Assembly (NCBI RefSeq): GCF_003008615.1 | Contig: NZ_CP027657.1 | Span: 4,092,001-4,156,000 of the forward strand | DNA from: Pseudomonas mendocina | Lineage (GTDB): Bacteria > Pseudomonadota > Gammaproteobacteria > Pseudomonadales > Pseudomonadaceae | Length of the DNA: 64,000 bases | Direction of reading: 5' to 3' | The notes under the pieces: model-generated | The model's input: the letters and a program-made list of their open reading frames with translations, nothing else | What the model was told of the DNA's origin: nothing | The model's database searches: none | In this document: piece by piece, positions 43,553 through 54,231 of the stretch | Layout: each line of letters opens with the position of its first letter | Numbering within the stretch: the stretch's first letter is position 1 | Program-made: the position numbers and the translations under genes

Positions 43553-43634
43553 GGTGAGGTTGTAGTCAGTGCGAGGGCACTGACGTTTTCTCCGAGTTCG
43601 AGAACGGTAGCCCGATTGGGTTGCCGTTTTTTTT
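43553..43634 (+). ncRNA. Candidate small RNA ending in an intrinsic terminator
   Basis: In a 467-base gene-free gap. Three hairpins follow each other: GTCAGTGC-GAGG-GCACTGAC (43565-43584), a weaker TTCTC...GAGAA, and the terminator stem CGGTAGCCC-GATT-GGGTTGCCG followed by eight T (43605-43634). TTGTCA (43518-43523) with CTAGGG 17 bases later is a possible but weak promoter. No protein-coding gene precedes it on this strand, so it is an sRNA or an attenuated leader of the gene at 43887. Confidence 0.55.
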
Positions 43635-43702
43635 CGCCTGTCATATTGGGTGGGTGACGAGGCCGATACGTTGCCCCAGTTGCGCTTCGTCGGGGCTGCC
43701 TC

Positions 43703-43768
43703 GTAGGGTGCGCCGTGCGCATCAAGCTGGTATCGCGGTATTCCCGGTGCGCGCAGCGCACCCTACGA
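43703..43768. repeat. REPIN in outward orientation
   Basis: TAGGGTGCGCCGTGCGCATC then GGTGCGCGCAGCGCACCCTA, the two REPs facing the other way from those at 42658, 22 bases apart. Confidence 0.85.
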
Positions 43769-43886
43769 GGTGTGCGCCTGGCGAGTCGTATCGCCAAGGC
43801 GTTCGCATTTGCGCTGTGGCTTTTGCCTGGGCAATTGCAGTCAAATGCCTGTGCGGGCAATTCGACCCCCGCGAGGACCATGGACG

Positions 43887-45761
43887 ATGTCTCAACAATC
43901 GCAATTCGCTCTGCTCGGCAAGAAGCGCTTTCTGCCGTTTTTCGTGACGCAATTGCTCGGCGCCTTCAACGACAACATCTTCAAGCAGTCGCTGATTCTC
44001 GTCATTCTGTTCAAGCTCAACACGGACGCCGACCGCGACCTTCTGGTCAATCTGTGCGCGTTGCTGTTCATCCTGCCGTTCTTCCTGTTCTCCGCGCTCG
44101 GCGGTCAGTTCGGCGAGAAGTTCGCCAAGGACGCGCTGATCCGCAAGCTCAAGCTGGTGGAGGTGTTCATCCTCTTCGCCGGTGCCGCCGGTGTGCTGTT
44201 CAACAACCTCACGCTGATGCTCGCCGTGCTGTTCGCCATGGGCACGCAGTCGGCGCTGTTCGGCCCGGTGAAGTATTCGATCCTGCCGCAGCATCTGCAG
44301 GAAAAAGAGCTGGTCGGCGGTAACGCTCTGGTGGAGATGGGCACCTTCCTGGCGATTCTGGCCGGCACCATCGGCGCCGGAGTCATGATGGCCAGCAGTC
44401 ACTATGCGCCCATCGTTGCCGGATCCGTGGTGGTGGTTGCACTGATCGGCTACCTGGCCAGCCTGGGCATCCCCCGCGCGGAGCCGGCCATGCCGTCGCT
44501 GCGCATCGACTGGAACATCTTCCGTCAGACCTGGCTGACCCTGAAACTCGGCCTTGGCCAGCGCCCGGCGGTGTCGCGCTCGCTGGTCGGCAACTCCTGG
44601 TTCTGGTTCCTCGGTGCGGTGTACCTGACGCAGATTCCCGCCTACGCCAAGCAGTGGTTGTATGGCGACGAGAGCGTGGTGACGCTGATCCTCACCGTGT
44701 TCTCGCTGGGTATCGGCTTGGGCTCGATGCTCTGCGAGCGCATGAGCGGGCATAAGGTGGAGATTGGCCTGGTGCCATTCGGCTCCATTGGCCTGACCCT
44801 GTTCGGCATTCTGCTGTGGTGGTTCTCCGGCGGCTTCCCGCAGGGCGACGGGCTGCATGACTGGATGGCGCTGCTGGGTTACGGCCAGGCCTGGTGGATT
44901 CTCGGCTGCATACTTGGCATCGGTCTGTTTGGCGGTTTCTATATCGTGCCGCTGTACGCGTTGATCCAGTCGCGTACCGTCGAGCACGAGCGGGCGCGAG
45001 TGATTGCTGCCAACAACATCCTCAATGCCTTGTTCATGGTGGCGTCGGCCATCGTCGCGATTCTTTTTCTCAGCGTGGCCGGGCTGTCGATTCCGCAGTT
45101 GTTCCTGGTGGTCTCGCTGATGAACGTCGCGGTCAACAGCTACATCTTCAAGATCGTCCCCGAGTTCAGCATGCGCTTTCTCATCTGGCTGCTGGGGCAT
45201 TCGATGTACCGTGTCGAGCACAAGGGCTTGCAGGCGATCCCCGAGGAAGGCCCGGCGGTGCTGGTGTGCAACCACGTGTCGTTCGTCGATGCGTTGCTGA
45301 TCGGTGGCGCGATCCGCCGGCCGGTGCGCTTCGTCATGTATTACAAGATCTACGACCTGCCGGTGCTCAACTTCATCTTCCGCACTGCCGGCACCGTGCC
45401 GATCGCCGGGCGTAACGAGGATCTGCTGATCTATGACGCTGCGTTCAAGAAGATTGCCGAGTACCTGCGCAACGGCGAGCTGGTGTGCATCTTCCCCGAG
45501 GGCAAGTTGACCGGTGATGGGGAGATCAACGAGTTCAAGGCTGGTGTCGAGCGCATTCTCGAAGAGAATCCGGTGCCGGTGATCCCGATGGCGTTGCAGG
45601 GGCTGTGGGGCAGCTTCTTCAGCCGTGACCCGAACAAGGGTTTCTTCCGGCGCTTGTGGTCGCGGGTGTGTCTGGTAGCCGGTGCGCCGGTAGCGCCGGA
45701 GCTGGCCAAGCGCGAAGCGCTGCAAGTGCAAGTGAGCGAGTTGCGCGGCGACTGGCGTTGA
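43887..45761 (+). CDS. MFS lysophospholipid transporter-acyltransferase fusion
   Basis: A 624-residue protein. Residues about 10-410 are an MFS transporter of the LplT type (FVTQLLGAFNDNIFKQSLIL); residues about 430-620 are a PlsC acyltransferase with H-x4-D motif NHVSFVDALLIGG and FPEGKLTGDG. The likely job is to bring lysophospholipids in and re-acylate them at the inner membrane. Unlike E. coli Aas there is no acyl-ACP synthetase domain. GAGG precedes the ATG at 43887. Confidence 0.85.
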   Translation: MSQQSQFALLGKKRFLPFFVTQLLGAFNDNIFKQSLILVILFKLNTDADRDLLVNLCALLFILPFFLFSALGGQFGEKFAKDALIRKLKLVEVFILFAGAAGVLFNNLTLMLAVLFAMGTQSALFGPVKYSILPQHLQEKELVGGNALVEMGTFLAILAGTIGAGVMMASSHYAPIVAGSVVVVALIGYLASLGIPRAEPAMPSLRIDWNIFRQTWLTLKLGLGQRPAVSRSLVGNSWFWFLGAVYLTQIPAYAKQWLYGDESVVTLILTVFSLGIGLGSMLCERMSGHKVEIGLVPFGSIGLTLFGILLWWFSGGFPQGDGLHDWMALLGYGQAWWILGCILGIGLFGGFYIVPLYALIQSRTVEHERARVIAANNILNALFMVASAIVAILFLSVAGLSIPQLFLVVSLMNVAVNSYIFKIVPEFSMRFLIWLLGHSMYRVEHKGLQAIPEEGPAVLVCNHVSFVDALLIGGAIRRPVRFVMYYKIYDLPVLNFIFRTAGTVPIAGRNEDLLIYDAAFKKIAEYLRNGELVCIFPEGKLTGDGEINEFKAGVERILEENPVPVIPMALQGLWGSFFSRDPNKGFFRRLWSRVCLVAGAPVAPELAKREALQVQVSELRGDWR

Positions 45762-45765
45762 TGTC

Positions 45766-45827
45766 GCTGCGCATGGCGCACCCTACGTGAGGCGATGGTG
45801 CCCGCCGTAGGGTGCGCTGTGCGCACC
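45766..45827. repeat. REPIN
   Basis: GCTGCGCATGGCGCACCCTA and TAGGGTGCGCTGTGCGCACC in inverse orientation between the fusion gene and gdx, which are convergent. Confidence 0.85.
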
Positions 45828-45831
45828 AGCC

Positions 45832-46146
45832 TTAGTGACTCATCTTCAACCCGATCAGCCCGGTGATGATCAGCGCGACGCTGGCCAGGCGCATCAGCGC
45901 CATGGACTCGCCGAACAGGATGATGCCGGCGATCACCGTGCCCACGGCGCCGACGCCGGTCCAGATCGCGTAGGCGGTGCCCAGTGGCAACTCTTTCATG
46001 GCCAGGCCGAGCAGGCCGAGGCTGACCAGCATGGCGCTGACGGTCAGCAGGGTCGGCAGGGGGCGGGTGAAGCCTTCGGTGTACTTCAGGCCGATGGCCC
46101 AGCCGACTTCGAACAGGCCGGCAAGCAGCAGAATGATCCAGGACAT
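45832..46146 (-). CDS. gdx: Guanidinium exporter Gdx (SugE), SMR family
   Basis: A 104-residue four-helix protein with start [20 protein letters not shown], including the essential Glu13, and KYTEGFTRP and [20 protein letters not shown] typical of the SugE/Gdx subgroup rather than QacE/EmrE. It exports guanidinium ion in exchange for protons, as a dimer. A guanidine-II riboswitch immediately upstream fixes the assignment. GGAGG precedes the ATG. Confidence 0.94.
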   Translation of the reverse strand: MSWIILLLAGLFEVGWAIGLKYTEGFTRPLPTLLTVSAMLVSLGLLGLAMKELPLGTAYAIWTGVGAVGTVIAGIILFGESMALMRLASVALIITGLIGLKMSH

Positions 46147-46169
46147 GATGACCTCCAGTGAGTGCTGAA

Positions 46170-46221
46170 GGGGCCGTCCCCGGATGAGCCACCCTGTGAT
46201 CAGGGTGCGGAGGTCGTCCTC
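46170..46221 (-). promoter_or_regulatory. Guanidine-II (mini-ykkC) riboswitch
   Basis: Read on the minus strand, two hairpins have the class-defining ACGR loops: GAGG-ACGA-CCTC and GGGG-ACGG-CCCC. The second lies just before the gdx ribosome site. Between them is a helper stem (ACCCTG / CAGGGT). Guanidine binding to the loops frees the ribosome site. Gene identity and motif agree. Confidence 0.9.
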
Positions 46222-46225
46222 GCGT

Positions 46226-46250
46226 GCGCCAATATTGTGCATATTGGCGC
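46226..46250. promoter_or_regulatory. Palindrome upstream of the gdx riboswitch
   Basis: GCGCCAATAT-TGTGC-ATATTGGCGC, a perfect 10-bp inverted repeat next to the first riboswitch hairpin. It may be an operator for a repressor acting on the gdx promoter or an extra leader stem. Confidence 0.5.
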
Positions 46251-46277
46251 GTCCGGAACAAGTCGCCCCGTATTGGT

Positions 46278-46462
46278 GCGATTCATCGGGCTATGTCTGC
46301 GTTAAGTGCTGGGGGTTGGTGCAAAGGCCCGTAGGGTGGGCCGGGCGGCGCTCCGCTTCAGCCCGCCAGCGGCGGTCAGCGTGGGCTAAAGCCCACCCTG
46401 CAAGGCTCCGAGCCTTCCCTGAACCGCTTGGCAACAGCTAACGCAGACATAGCGATTCATCG
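46278..46462. mobile_element. MITE-like insertion with 15-bp inverted repeats and direct repeats
   Basis: GCTATGTCTGCGTTA (46290-46304) and its exact inverse TAACGCAGACATAGC (46439-46453) bound a 164-base segment without coding frame. The same 11 bases GCGATTCATCG occur at 46278-46288 and 46452-46462, overlapping the right repeat by 2 bases, as expected of a 9-bp target duplication. The interior carries the GTGGGCTAAAGCCCAC palindrome also found in the element at 6131-6300. Confidence 0.7.
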
Positions 46463-46464
46463 AG

Positions 46465-47412
46465 TCAGTGGGCGCTTTTCTCGGCGTCCTGGCCCATACG
46501 ACGGAACACCGTGGCGATCAGGGCGCCGGAGAGGTTGTGCCAGACGCTGAACAAGGCGCTGGGTACGGCCGCCAGCGGGCTGAAATGGGCGCTGGCCAGA
46601 GCGGCGCCGAGGCCGGAGTTCTGCATGCCCACTTCGATGGACATTGTCTTGCGCTGCGCCAGCGGCATGCCGCACAGGCGGGCGGCCAGATAGCCTAGCG
46701 TCAGACCGATGCTGTTGTGCAGGATCACCACCAGCATGATCAGCAGGCCGGATTCGGCGATCTTGGCCTGGCTGGCGGCCACGACCGCGGCGACGATGGC
46801 GACGATGCTCACCACCGAGATCAGCGGTAGTACATCCACGGCGGTTTTCACCCGCTCACCCAACAGACGCTGAGCGATCAGGCCGAGGATGATCGGCAGC
46901 AGTACCATTTTCAGGATCGAAATGAACATCGCGCTGAAGGAGACCGGCAGCCACTCCGATGCCAGCAGCCAGATCAGTGTCGGCGTGACGATGGGGGCGA
47001 GCAGGGTGGTGACCGAGGTGATCGACACCGACAGGGCCAGGTCGCCACGGGCGAACCAGGTGATCACGTTGGAGGCGGTGCCGCCTGGGCAGCAGCCGAC
47101 CAGGATCACGCCGACGGCGATCTCCGGCGGTAGGGCGAACAGCTGGCACAGCAGCCAGGCGGTGCCGGGCATGATGATGAACTGCGCCAGCACGCCCACC
47201 AGCACGGCGAGGGGGCGACGCGCCACTTCGCGGAAATCGGCGGCTTTCAGGGTCAGCCCCATGCCGAACATGATCAGTCCGAGCAGCGGTACGATCCAGC
47301 TGGTCAGTGGCAGGAACCACGTCGGCTGGAAGAACGCCAGAATGGCGAACAGCAACACCCAGATGGCGAAGGTATTGCCGACGAAGCGGCTGAGGGCGAT
47401 CAGTGCATGCAT
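46465..47412 (-). CDS. Bile acid:sodium symporter family (BASS) protein
   Basis: A 315-residue protein with ten membrane helices. Family marks include WIVPLLGLIMFGMGLTLKAA, the CCPGGTASNVITWFARGDLA crossover motif that binds sodium, and IEVGMQNSGLGAALASAHF. BASS proteins take up organic anions with sodium; substrate in Pseudomonas is usually unknown. No neighbour is linked. Confidence 0.88.
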   Translation of the reverse strand: MHALIALSRFVGNTFAIWVLLFAILAFFQPTWFLPLTSWIVPLLGLIMFGMGLTLKAADFREVARRPLAVLVGVLAQFIIMPGTAWLLCQLFALPPEIAVGVILVGCCPGGTASNVITWFARGDLALSVSITSVTTLLAPIVTPTLIWLLASEWLPVSFSAMFISILKMVLLPIILGLIAQRLLGERVKTAVDVLPLISVVSIVAIVAAVVAASQAKIAESGLLIMLVVILHNSIGLTLGYLAARLCGMPLAQRKTMSIEVGMQNSGLGAALASAHFSPLAAVPSALFSVWHNLSGALIATVFRRMGQDAEKSAH

Positions 47413-47502
47413 GGCGGTGTTTCCTGGCAGGTATTCGGAAAAACCGGCAAGCCTACCAGAAGCCGTTCAGGATCGGCTGCGCGTCAACCTCGGGTTCATC
47501 GC

Positions 47503-47567
47503 GGTGTGCACGGCGCCCCTACCCGTATGCCTTGCGCAGCGATCCCGTAGGGTGCGCCGTGCGCACC
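47503..47567. repeat. REPIN
   Basis: GGTGTGCACGGCGCCCCTAC (partly decayed) and GTAGGGTGCGCCGTGCGCAC inverted relative to each other, between the symporter gene and hexR. Confidence 0.8.
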
Positions 47568-47579
47568 CGCTTTTAGTAC

Positions 47580-48449
47580 TTACAGCGGTTCTTCGTCCGC
47601 CGGGTAACGGCTGGCGCCAAGGCTTTCCTTGATCTTGCGCAGGTGCGGCTGGAAGTCCACGCCACGGCGCAGGGTGACGCCGGTGGCGAGCACGTCGAGC
47701 ACGGTGAGCTGGATGATGCGCGAGGTCATCGGCATGTAGATGTCGGTGTCTTCCGGCAGCGGAATGTCCAGGCTCAGGGTGCTGGCCCTGGCCAGTGGCG
47801 AGCCGGCGGCAGTGAGGCCGAGCACCGAGGCGCCGTTCTCGCGAGCCAGGCGTGCCACCTCCACCAGTTCACGGGTGCGCCCGGTGTAGGAAATGATCAC
47901 GAACAGATCACCGGTGTGTGCCACCGAGGCGATCATGCGTTGCATAAGCACGTCGGAGTGGGCCGAGACCGCCAGGTTGAAGCGAAAGAACTTGTGCTGG
48001 GCATCCAGTGCCACCGAGGCCGATGCGCCAAGGCCGAAGAAGTGGATCTGCCGGGCCTGGATCAGCAGGTCGACGGCGCGGCTGATGTGCTGCGGGTCGA
48101 GGCTCTGGCAGGCGCTGTCCAGCGAGGCGATGGTGCTGCCGAAGATCTTCCGGGTATAGGCATCGGGGCCATCGTCGGCCGCGACCGCACGGCTGACATA
48201 GGCGGCGCCGCTGGCCAGGCTCTGCGCCAGCTGCATCTTCAGTTCCGGGTAGCCATTGGTGCCGAACGAGCGGCAGAAGCGGTTGACCGTCGGCTCGCTG
48301 ACGCCGGCGGCCTGGGCGAGGGCGGCGATGCTCAGGCGAGTGGCCTGTTGCGGATCGTGGAGGATCACTTCGGCCACCTTGCGTTCGGCCTTGTTCAGGT
48401 CGTCCAGGCGGCTCTGGATCTGTTCCAGCAGGTTGCGCACGCGGTCCAT
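47580..48449 (-). CDS. hexR: HexR transcriptional regulator of glucose metabolism
   Basis: A 289-residue RpiR-type protein with N-terminal HTH ([20 protein letters not shown]) and a C-terminal SIS sugar-phosphate isomerase-like domain. HexR releases DNA when it binds KDPG (2-keto-3-deoxy-6-phosphogluconate). It is divergent from zwf with its operator in between, the standard Pseudomonas arrangement. Start at 48449 fits the family ([20 protein letters not shown]). Confidence 0.95.
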   Translation of the reverse strand: MDRVRNLLEQIQSRLDDLNKAERKVAEVILHDPQQATRLSIAALAQAAGVSEPTVNRFCRSFGTNGYPELKMQLAQSLASGAAYVSRAVAADDGPDAYTRKIFGSTIASLDSACQSLDPQHISRAVDLLIQARQIHFFGLGASASVALDAQHKFFRFNLAVSAHSDVLMQRMIASVAHTGDLFVIISYTGRTRELVEVARLARENGASVLGLTAAGSPLARASTLSLDIPLPEDTDIYMPMTSRIIQLTVLDVLATGVTLRRGVDFQPHLRKIKESLGASRYPADEEPL

Positions 48450-48580
48450 GGGGGCTCCTAGCAGGCGTTGAACGGGTTTGCGATTTCGCGCCAGGGGTGA
48501 CGGTGATCGGTAAGAAGGCCGGCTTATCCTACTGATCACGCCCTGCGCTCACCACTGATTATCGCCCAATCCAGGAAATG

Positions 48581-48595
48581 TTGTTGCTATAACAA
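48581..48595. promoter_or_regulatory. HexR operator
   Basis: TTGT-TGCTATA-ACAA fits the TTGT-N7-ACAA pattern described for Pseudomonas HexR. It lies 67 bases upstream of zwf. Confidence 0.8.
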
Positions 48596-48661
48596 TATTT
48601 GTTCTTGATAAAACCACTATCACCCGGTATCTCTAGTGCATCTTGATAAAAGAATAAAATC

Positions 48662-50117
<1,456 letters not shown>

Positions 50118-50131
<14 letters not shown>

Positions 50132-50831
50132 ACTGAAGCTGCCCGAAGGCGTGCTTGCCCATGATCACGCCAGTGCGCAGGCGCTGGCGGATGCGCTGGC
50201 CTTGCAGGTGGCTGAGGCCTTGCGCCAGGCCATCGCCACGAGTGGTCGGGCGACTCTGGTGGTCTCTGGCGGGCGCAGCCCGATCGCCTTTTTCGAAGCC
50301 CTGGCTCAGCAGGAACTGCCCTGGGCACAGGTCGTGGTGAGCCTGGCCGACGAGCGCTGGGTACCGGTCAATCATGCCAGCAGCAACGAGGCGCTGGTGC
50401 GCCGCTATCTGCTCTGCGGGCTGGCTGCCGAGGCGCGTTTTCTCAGCCTCTATCAGGTCGCCGGCAACCTGCAGCAAGCCGCCGAACTGGCCGATGCGGC
50501 CTGCGCCGAGCTGGCGCCCATCGATGTGCTGGTGCTGGGCATGGGCGACGATGGCCATACGGCTTCGCTGTTCCCCGCCAGCCCCAATCTGGCCGAGGCG
50601 CTGCAGCCAGGCTGCGAGCGACGTGTATTACCGATGCAGGCGCCGAGCGAGCCGAGCCAACGCCTGACCCTGACGCTGCCGGTGCTGGCCAGTGCCCGTT
50701 TGCCGCTGCTGGCGATACAGGGCCAGGCCAAGCTGGCGACATTGGCCGAGGCGCTGGCGCCCGGCGATATCGCCCGTCTGCCGATTCGGGCCTTCCTGCA
50801 TTCTCCTCTCGAAATCCATTGGTGCCCCTGA
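50118..50831 (+). CDS. pgl: 6-phosphogluconolactonase
   Basis: A 237-residue NagB-fold lactonase with [40 protein letters not shown] and [20 protein letters not shown], the Pgl signatures. It hydrolyses 6-phosphogluconolactone between Zwf and Edd. GGGAGG inside the zwf end serves its ATG. Confidence 0.95.
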
Positions 50832-51502
50832 TGACCAGCCCCGATCAGAGCCAGCGTGCGCGCATGGCCGAAAAAATCGCCGAGATCGACCGCATCTGCG
50901 CTCAGGCGCGGATCATGCCGGTGATCACCATTGCCCGTGAGGCGGATGTCCTGCCGCTGGCCGATGCGCTGGCTGCTGGCGGCCTGCACGTGCTGGAGAT
51001 AACGCTGCGCTCCGAGCATGGTCTGGAGGCGATCCGCCGCCTGCGCCGTGAACGCCCCGAGCTCTGCGTCGGTGCCGGCACCGTGCTCGATGAGCAGATG
51101 CTGGCTGCGGCGACCGATGCCGGTGCGCAGTTCATCGTCACGCCGGGCAGCACCCGTGAGCTGCTGCTGGCCGCGCTGGACAATCCGTTGCCCCTGCTGC
51201 CCGGCGTCAGCAGCGCGTCGGAACTGATGATCGGTTATGCCCTCGGCTATCGCCGCTTCAAGCTGTTCCCGGCCGAAATATGCGGCGGCGTGGCAGCGCT
51301 CAAGGCGCTGGCCGGTCCTTTCGGTGGCGTGCGTTTCTGCCCCACTGGCGGCATCACCGTGGACAACCTGCAGCGTTACATGGAGCAGCCCAACGTCATG
51401 TGCGTCGGCGGCACCTGGATGTTCCAGCGTGACTGGGTCGAGCGCGGGGACTGGTCGCGTATCCGGCAGTGCAGCAGCGAGGCGTTGCAGCTACTGGCCT
51501 GA
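50831..51502 (+). CDS. eda: KDPG/KHG aldolase
   Basis: A 223-residue class I aldolase. Schiff-base Lys in RRFKLFPAEICGG, general-base Glu in HVLEITLRSEHG, and CPTGGITVDN binding phosphate. It splits KDPG into pyruvate and glyceraldehyde 3-phosphate. TGATG overlap with pgl; the KDPG it consumes is the HexR effector, giving feedback. GTG at 50819 is an unlikely alternative start. Confidence 0.96.
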   Translation: MTSPDQSQRARMAEKIAEIDRICAQARIMPVITIAREADVLPLADALAAGGLHVLEITLRSEHGLEAIRRLRRERPELCVGAGTVLDEQMLAAATDAGAQFIVTPGSTRELLLAALDNPLPLLPGVSSASELMIGYALGYRRFKLFPAEICGGVAALKALAGPFGGVRFCPTGGITVDNLQRYMEQPNVMCVGGTWMFQRDWVERGDWSRIRQCSSEALQLLA

Positions 51503-51656
51503 ATGGCACTGCGTGGTGGCCTCTGGCCATTGGCGCGACAAAAGGATTTAACCACTGTGCCGTGTTGGTCGCCTTGATCGTCTGCTGACCCCGTGCTGGC
51601 TTCAACAAAAACAATTCTCCAGCGAAACCTGAAATATCCGCAGTTGGAGAATGTTT

Positions 51657-53579
51657 ATGAACACCTGGTTCGCCAATCTTGGCGTCACCCGCAAGCTAGC
51701 GCTTGGCTTCGGCCTGGTGCTGGCACTGACCCTGGTTCTCGCCAGCGTTTCCTGGAACAGCATGGGCAGTCTGATTCAGCGCAGCGACTGGACGGCGGAC
51801 ATCAGCCACCTCAACAACCTGCTCAGCGAGCTGCGGGTCAATCGCCTGCGTTACATGCTGGACGATGGCGACGAGAAAATTGCCGAGCAGGTGCAGAAGT
51901 CGCTGTCCGACTACAGCACTGCCCATGCCGATGTGCGCAGCCGTTTCCGCAGTGAGGAAAACGTGCGTCTGCTGGCGCAGCAGGCCGAGCAGATCGAGCT
52001 TTATCAGCAGTCTTTCAGCCGTATGGTCGAGGCCTATCGCCAGGCGCGCGCCGCCCGTGAAGCAATGGGCGTGCAGGCGCGCAAGGCGTTCGCCGACCTG
52101 GAGAGCCTCTACAGCGTCGTGCAGCAGATGAGCGAATACGATGAGCGCCGTCCTGGTCGTTATCAGGCTGTGCGTGACGTGCGTGAAAACCTGCAACTGA
52201 CGCGTTACGAAGTGCGCGGCTACACGGCCAATCCCAATGCGCAGACCGAGCAACTGGTGACCGCCCAGGTCGAGCGCGCGGTGAAGAGCATCGATGAGCT
52301 GGCCGCGGCTTTCGCCGGCGAGCAGAGCGCGGCCATCGATACCGTGCGCGGTGGTCTGGATGACTATCGGCTGGCGGTGCAGCGTTTTCGTCAGGCCAAC
52401 GACACCATCGTTGCCGCGCGCGTCGAGCTGACCCAGCAGGGCTACGAGATCGTCAGGCTGAGCGAGGCGCTGGCGCAGGTTCAGATCGACCGACGCGACA
52501 GCGAAACCGCTGCCGCGCGTAGCCTGCAGATCATCACCACGCTGCTGGCACTGGCACTGGGCGTGTTCTCGGCCAGGGTCATCACCCGTCAGATCACCCG
52601 CCCGCTGAGCGACACCCTGGTGGTGGTCGAGCGCATCGCTTCGGGCGATCTCACGGCACTGCCGCCAACCACACGGCGCGACGAGTTGGGCATGTTGCAA
52701 CAGGGTGTGCAGCGCATGGGTGATACCTTGCGCCAGCTGATCAGTGGCATTCGCGACAGCGTCAGCCAGATTGCCAGCGCTGCCGAGGAGCTTTCGGCCG
52801 TGACCGAGCAGACCAGTGCCGGAGTCAACAGCCAGAAGCTGGAGACCGATCAGGTGGCTACCGCCATGCAGGAAATGTCCGCCACCGTGCAGGAGGTGGC
52901 GCGCAACGCCGAACAGGCCTCGCTGGCTGCTTCGGATGCGGATCGTGAAGCGCATCAGGGCGATCAGGTGGTGGCCGAGGCCATCGAGCAGATCGAGGAG
53001 CTGGCGCAAGAAATGGCGCGCTCCACCGACGCCATGAACCTGCTGCAGCAGGAGAGCGACAAGATCGGCAGCGTCATGGACGTGATCAAGGCGGTTGCCG
53101 ACCAGACCAACCTGCTGGCGCTCAATGCCGCCATCGAGGCGGCGCGTGCCGGTGAGGCCGGTCGTGGTTTCGCCGTGGTCGCGGACGAGGTGCGCGGTCT
53201 GGCGCGGCGCACCCAGCAGTCCACCGAGGAAATCGAAACCCTGATCGCTGCCCTGCAGCGCGGCACCCATCAGGTGGCCAGCGTCATGCAGGAAAGCCGC
53301 AGCCTCACCGAGGGCAGCGTGGCCCTGGCGCGCAAGGCCGGTGATGCGCTGGGCGTGATCAACCACAAGGTGTCCAACATCCAGTCGATGAACCAGCAGA
53401 TCGCCGCTGCTGCCGAGCAGCAGGGCGCGGTGGCCGAGGAAATCGGCCGCAGTGTGCTGAACGTGCGCGACGTTGCCGAACAGACCGCTACCGCCAGTGA
53501 CGAGACGGCCAAATCCTCGGCCGAGCTGGCGCGCCTGGGCAACCAGCTGCAATCGATGGTCAGCCGCTTCCGCGTCTGA
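51657..53579 (+). CDS. Methyl-accepting chemotaxis protein with helical bimodular (HBM) sensor
   Basis: A 640-residue chemoreceptor: first helix ([20 protein letters not shown]), a long all-helical periplasmic domain of about 250 residues with two stacked four-helix bundles, a second helix ([19 protein letters not shown]), HAMP, and a signalling domain with [20 protein letters not shown]. The layout and N-terminus resemble McpS of P. putida, which senses TCA-cycle acids. GGAGA six bases before the second ATG decides the start. Ligand not determinable here. Confidence 0.9.
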   Translation: MNTWFANLGVTRKLALGFGLVLALTLVLASVSWNSMGSLIQRSDWTADISHLNNLLSELRVNRLRYMLDDGDEKIAEQVQKSLSDYSTAHADVRSRFRSEENVRLLAQQAEQIELYQQSFSRMVEAYRQARAAREAMGVQARKAFADLESLYSVVQQMSEYDERRPGRYQAVRDVRENLQLTRYEVRGYTANPNAQTEQLVTAQVERAVKSIDELAAAFAGEQSAAIDTVRGGLDDYRLAVQRFRQANDTIVAARVELTQQGYEIVRLSEALAQVQIDRRDSETAAARSLQIITTLLALALGVFSARVITRQITRPLSDTLVVVERIASGDLTALPPTTRRDELGMLQQGVQRMGDTLRQLISGIRDSVSQIASAAEELSAVTEQTSAGVNSQKLETDQVATAMQEMSATVQEVARNAEQASLAASDADREAHQGDQVVAEAIEQIEELAQEMARSTDAMNLLQQESDKIGSVMDVIKAVADQTNLLALNAAIEAARAGEAGRGFAVVADEVRGLARRTQQSTEEIETLIAALQRGTHQVASVMQESRSLTEGSVALARKAGDALGVINHKVSNIQSMNQQIAAAAEQQGAVAEEIGRSVLNVRDVAEQTATASDETAKSSAELARLGNQLQSMVSRFRV

Positions 53580-53593
53580 TCCGAGTTGGATTC

Positions 53594-53649
53594 GGTGCGC
53601 ACGGCGCACCCTACGAGGATTACGGTTCCGTAGGGTGCGCCGTGCGCAG
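53594..53649. repeat. REPIN on the 3' side of the RAYT gene
   Basis: GGTGCGCACGGCGCACCCTA ... TAGGGTGCGCCGTGCGCAG, five bases from the RAYT stop; nearly perfect symmetrical unit. Confidence 0.92.
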
Positions 53650-53653
53650 CGGG

Positions 53654-54187
53654 TCATTCGCCATATTCGCCATCGTCCACTTTGGTATTACCGCCCCAGT
53701 TCGCTGGATATACCCCCTTTCTCACCAGCCGATGGAAGCTCGACCACGGCCAGTCCTCTACTCGATGCACCAGGCCATGGCGTACCGGATTGAAATGCAG
53801 GTAATCCAGATGCCGGGAGTAGTCCTCCTCATCGCGAATGCGGTGTTCCCAGAAGCGCCGCTGCCAAAGGCCTGATTCGCGGCGCAGGTTACGGCTCAGG
53901 CTGACTGTTCCCGGCATGGTCACGGCCTGCGAGGTCAGGCGTTTGATCATCGACCAACGCAGGCCGAAGTCAGCATCACCCTGTGGTAGACGCCAGAGAC
54001 AATGCAGGTGATCGGGCAGGAGCACCCAGCCTTCGATAGAGAAGGGATATTGGCTTCGTACCTGCTCGATGGCACGCCTTAGAGCTGCGCGCAGCGGTGC
54101 ATCGGTCAATGTGCTGTGGCATTGGTGGCTGATCAGCGTGAAGAAATAGCAGGCGCCCGCGTCGCGAGCTCGGCGGTAGTTGGACAT
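53654..54187 (-). mobile_element. REP-associated tyrosine transposase (RAYT)
   Basis: A 177-residue Y1/HUH nuclease. The HUH motif is LPDHLHCLWRLP and the catalytic Tyr lies in HLDYLHFNPVRHGLV. Each side of the gene carries a REPIN of the same family (53594-53649 and 54232-54289), the usual layout for a RAYT and its cognate repeats. RAYTs cut single-stranded REP DNA and are thought to spread the repeats; they are usually vertically inherited, single-copy genes rather than selfish IS elements. Confidence 0.93.
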
Positions 54188-54231
54188 TCCCTGTCTCCTG
54201 AAGTCTTGCCGGCAGATTCAGGATAGTCGGC

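Noticed and set aside
43722..45731. A 669-codon minus-strand frame across the MFS-acyltransferase gene
   Set aside because: Arg/Gln/His/Glu-rich antisense shadow without any domain; the plus-strand product has clear MFS and PlsC motifs.
53654..54187. A full IS200/IS605 element
   Set aside because: No TnpB, no IS200-type ends; flanking REPINs identify a RAYT instead.
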